Origin: Pezicula radicicola
Taxonomy: Eukaryota > Ascomycota > Leotiomycetes > Helotiales > Dermateaceae
Direction: 5' to 3'
DNA length: 64,000 bases
Assembly (NCBI GenBank): GCA_003008705.1
Contig: PDUO01000005.1
Coordinates: 561,997 to 625,996 of the forward strand
The translations under genes were made by a program, and so were the position numbers. Of this stretch, positions 61,251 to 64,000 are shown piece by piece. Each line of letters opens with the position of its first letter. The stretch's first letter is position 1. The notes beneath the pieces were generated by a model. That model had not been told where the DNA came from. It saw nothing but the letters and a program-made list of their open reading frames with translations, and did no database searches.

Positions 61251-62208
61251 AATGAAAATACTCTCGACGGTCACGAAGAATTTCATTTTTGCTGATTAAA
61301 CTAGACTTATGCCTAAAGCTACGACTATCATGATCAAATCATTCAAAGATCTAGATCTAGAATATCTATTCTATACTTATCCATCGAGTACGTAGTAAAC
61401 ATATAGCTTCGAGAACTAAATGAAGCTGAAGACGGGACAGACAGTTGTCAGTCGTGTCAAACCCAAGGACCGAAAACGCAACGTTTCGAAAAGATCAACT
61501 TTCAAAACACTAAAATCATAATACAGTAGTAAGTACAGTAAGTAGCACGAGTAGTGAAAGAAACGGCTGGATGCAGTGTGGTAACCTCGCACACCTCGAC
61601 GTAGTAAACCTCCAAACTCAAGATAATAATTGGTTCACTCAGAGTAACAACCCTGGACAAACCTGCCATCATACCTCCTACAAACAAAAGAAAGTGGCCA
61701 GCCGCACCTTTCAGCTACGGTACGGTACTCGCAGCAGCCTCAGGAAAGCATGGCATCGCTAATGACGGCGTCACTCTCCGTCGCCTGTAGCTCGCATGTC
61801 ATGATCGACAGGGTCTTGCCCCAAGCGGCGACGGCAAGCACCTACAGCACCACAACTATGTGCATACTAAGTAACGGTCCACAGTAAGGCCAAGGTCAAT
61901 CCTCACCGATTCTGCAAAGAACTATTGGGCTGATCCTGAAGTGAGCTGACTTTCCTTTCCAAGGGGTGTTGCGATCGCGAACTTGGGCTATGGGATCGTA
62001 GTTGAGTTAAGGTCACGAAGTGGGGATTTCGGTGTGTTTCTACATATTCACTACTGATTTCTTGTATGGGTTTCTTGGGAATCTGCGGTATCTGCCTACC
62101 CTATCTTTCTGACTGGTCAGGGTCTTTGGTTTGGGGCCACCTCCGGATGGCTGGATGTGAGTGACCCTTTCATCAGGCTCATCACGGCCAAGATGGCAAA
62201 GGCTCTGA

Positions 62209-62233
62209 ACCCTTACCCTTACCCTTACCCTTA
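62209..62233 (+). repeat. Short tandem repeat (CCCTTA)n
   Basis: Four head-to-tail hexamer units upstream of the small gene at 62482. Not the canonical telomere unit. Confidence 0.9.
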
Positions 62234-62298
62234 CTCCAGCATGAGCCCTTGCCGCGCCTCTGGTGACCTCAAAGTTCTTCATCGTTGGTCGCGGGGAC

Positions 62299-62305
62299 TA
62301 TATAG
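62299..62305 (+). promoter_or_regulatory. Putative TATA box
   Basis: TATATAG within a GC-richer context, about 180 bp before the ATG at 62482; an A/C-rich leader follows. Plausible core promoter of the small gene, judged by motif and position only. Confidence 0.4.
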
Positions 62306-62481
62306 GACTCTGTATCTTCACTTAAGTTTTAAATTTGGCGTCAGTATCATACAACAGTCAAGTAACTCATCCATCTCATATTACGTCCACATCCACACAA
62401 AATATCTCATTCAGTCACATAAGACTTCTGTATCAAGTCATATTAAAGTCATCTATCCATCTCCCTCATAATATCAAAAAA

Positions 62482-62718
62482 ATGTCTTCCACTTCAACAT
62501 ATCTTCAATCATCCACTTCATCTCGGAGCTCTTGCGACGGCATGGACTCACCATTCGATCTCTCCTCATATGCTCGCACCATGCATCAACACACCAAGAA
62601 GCAAATGGAAGCTGCTTTCAAGTCTGGACGGAGGAGAAGCCCACAAGAGCATGGATCTCCATCGACATTGATGGCGGAAGGAAGCATTTCAAGTGTGGAT
62701 AGAAACTCATCACGATAA
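62482..62718 (+). CDS. Small Ser-rich protein of unknown function
   Basis: Intronless 78-aa frame starting MSSTSTYLQSS in strong context (AAAAAAATGTC). It is Ser-rich at both ends, with a central segment FDLSSYARTMHQHTKKQMEAA that looks helical, followed by a basic stretch KSGRRRSPQ. This layout resembles small conserved fungal proteins I have the impression of, but I cannot name a family. A TATA-like element and A/C-rich leader upstream support transcription. No signal peptide. Function unknown. Confidence 0.52.
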   Translation: MSSTSTYLQSSTSSRSSCDGMDSPFDLSSYARTMHQHTKKQMEAAFKSGRRRSPQEHGSPSTLMAEGSISSVDRNSSR

Positions 62719-63834
62719 TCACAATGCACTTGAATGAAAGCGCATTGGGCTTGTACGAAACAATTTCGACAGCGATAGAACGACTTGTCTTTGTTGTTGT
62801 CGACTACGGGTGAAAAGGAAGCAAACTCGAGCGATGAGTTTCTATACATATGGGATCTTTCAGGCGTTATGGGCATGATGGGTTTGAAGTCATTTGATAT
62901 TGCAGGTTTGAGCGATGGTGGAACGAAATCTACGGCATCGATACACACATACATTTAATCATCACGAAATGATGAACATCTACTCTACCACAGCCTTCTC
63001 ATTTAAATCGTCGTGACCAAAAAAAGTTCAGGTTCAACTCACTGCTTACAACTTCTGTGCAGTGGGTTTTTTAAGCAGCGATTGTGATATGTGACGGCAA
63101 GAATTTTATGACGCATTTGGTACTCAGAAGAGAGCACTAGGAGGTTCGTATTGCATCATTGGTGACACCAGTTACCCACCCGTTACCGTCATAGGTACAT
63201 GGGATACTTCCTCAAGAACTTCGTCACTTGTCGAACCTTTTAAACATACCCGCGACGTACGGTAGTAAATGACACCAAATAAACCAGTGGCGAAGGAATG
63301 ACGCCTTCACATTCATATGGCGACCACGAAAAACTGTCCTTCTTACAGCAAATAGGTACATAGTTCCAAGTTACATCCCCAGATTTTAGCACTTGCTGGT
63401 CTATCATTTCCCCAGTCTTTAATAAAGTATTTCAAGATCAATAAACAAATTGAATGCGAATTCCTAACCTTCGAGCCTTCGTGATTTATTACACTTCGAC
63501 GCTGTTAAACAATCGCTCTTGCCTTTGTTTAAGCGTCACCAGCGTGAATCATCTGAATGCCGGTCATTATATGACATCGTCCACCTCCTCACTAAGTGGC
63601 GAGGGGTGTACCAAAAACGTCCTTCATATCATCTATCTACATGCCATTGTGCCAATCACCACCAGATCAGTGTATAGAAGAGAGACCTATAGTGTAGCAC
63701 TTGCTCACATGCTAGGATATTCTAAGCCTTTAGCTTTAAACTGTTTCTGGCTTTCGCCCATACACTACAACACTACGCAAATCATTAACCAGTCACCTCT
63801 CACCACAAAATCCAACGGGACAAAATACTTACAT
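62719..63834. other. Intergenic region
   Basis: No gene supported. A minus-strand frame of 122 codons (62586-62954) is antisense to the small gene and has no recognisable features. A plus-strand frame from 63454 is largely antisense to the partial gene at the window edge. Confidence 0.4.
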
Positions 63835-64000
63835 GTCAGTCCAAGCATGAATCTGCCTATTCCTCAAGTCGGCCTGAGCCTGTTCAATAAAATCATCAAC
63901 AGCCCGATTCTCCCACCCCAATCCAAGAGTATAAACCCTCTTAACAGCCGGTAAAATCTGCATCATATCCTCACAAACCCAAGCTCCTAATTCCTTCAAC
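63835..64000 (-). CDS. 3' part of an unidentified gene running off the window
   Basis: An open minus-strand frame without stops enters from the right edge and reads KELGAWVCEDMMQILPAV, then KRVYTLGLGWENRAVDDF, then IEQAQADLRNRQIHAWTD. It is then followed by a good donor site (AT then GTAAGT at about 63834). A possible acceptor (CACTATAG near 63680) would add about ten residues and a stop. The G/T-rich sense composition matches the 3' ends of other genes in this window. I do not recognise the family; the 5' part is outside. Confidence 0.5.

Larger units (their letters stand above)
56120..62481. other. Long gene-poor region
   Basis: No gene supported over about 6.3 kb. 56450-57850 is strongly AT-rich with a possible relic of the dispersed repeat near 57692-57730. 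Microsatellites are at 58804-58840 (TCA units) and 61230-61250 (GAT units), and a CCCTTA hexamer array at 62209-62233. Plus-strand G/T-rich noncoding DNA lies at about 60440-60560. Frames at 58782, 59892 and 60005 look spurious. Confidence 0.55.

Noticed and set aside
1..64000. Secondary-metabolite or biosynthetic gene cluster
   Set aside because: Tyrosinase, GMC oxidoreductase, GT90 and acyl-CoA synthetase genes are present but scattered among unrelated genes; no backbone synthase (PKS, NRPS, terpene synthase) seen.

Overview
This is a window of filamentous ascomycete (Pezizomycotina) nuclear DNA. The genes are eukaryotic: most are interrupted by short GT-AG introns, mainly about 45-130 bp. 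The families are typical of moulds (Dal5-type permease, secreted tyrosinase, GT90/CAP10 glycosyltransferase, GMC oxidoreductase). A Tc1-type transposon is inactivated by stop codons at CpA dinucleotides, as expected of RIP. Base composition and protein style suggest a Leotiomycete (Helotiales), but that placement is an inference and not proven here. I see no rRNA, tRNA, CRISPR or bacterial features.

Layout. 1-3.8 kb: no gene seen. 3.9-8.9 kb: a divergent pair, a Dal5-type MFS permease (-) and an NtaA/SnaA/DszA-type flavin monooxygenase (+), sharing a 1.05-kb intergenic region with several GATA motifs; probably a nitrogen/sulfur scavenging module. 11.4-14.9 kb: a small secreted protein and a secreted tyrosinase. 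15.4-20.4 kb: a complete but dead 1435-bp Tc1 element, followed by AT-rich, gene-free DNA with degenerate repeats. 20.5-32.3 kb: a conserved housekeeping block with PSD2 phosphatidylserine decarboxylase, a HAD phosphatase, epsilon-COP, an orphan disordered protein and a WW-domain/protein-kinase fusion. 32.4-36.4 kb: AT-rich repeat relics with a tiny J-domain protein. 36.5-41.1 kb: GMC oxidoreductase and GT90 glycosyltransferase, both on the minus strand. 43.0-45.4 kb: a 242-bp MITE-like inverted-repeat element about 180 bp upstream of an AMP-forming acyl-CoA synthetase. 47.3-49.6 kb: an orphan RRM-like protein and an omega-amidase (nitrilase family) with two in-frame starts. 50.5-56.1 kb: a giant 1868-aa MFS-like membrane protein. 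56.1-64 kb: mostly gene-poor, with a 78-aa small protein and the 3' end of a minus-strand gene running off the window.

The most unusual signal is not a gene. About ten genes on both strands contain an abrupt switch in strand composition: A/C-rich DNA on the left gives way to G/T-rich DNA on the right, regardless of gene orientation, and the bias spills into noncoding flanks. The pattern is its own reverse complement. It therefore points to a symmetric DNA-level process centred on discrete points (replication initiation or recombination, for example) rather than to codon selection. The housekeeping block at 20-30 kb and the 50-56 kb gene look free of it.
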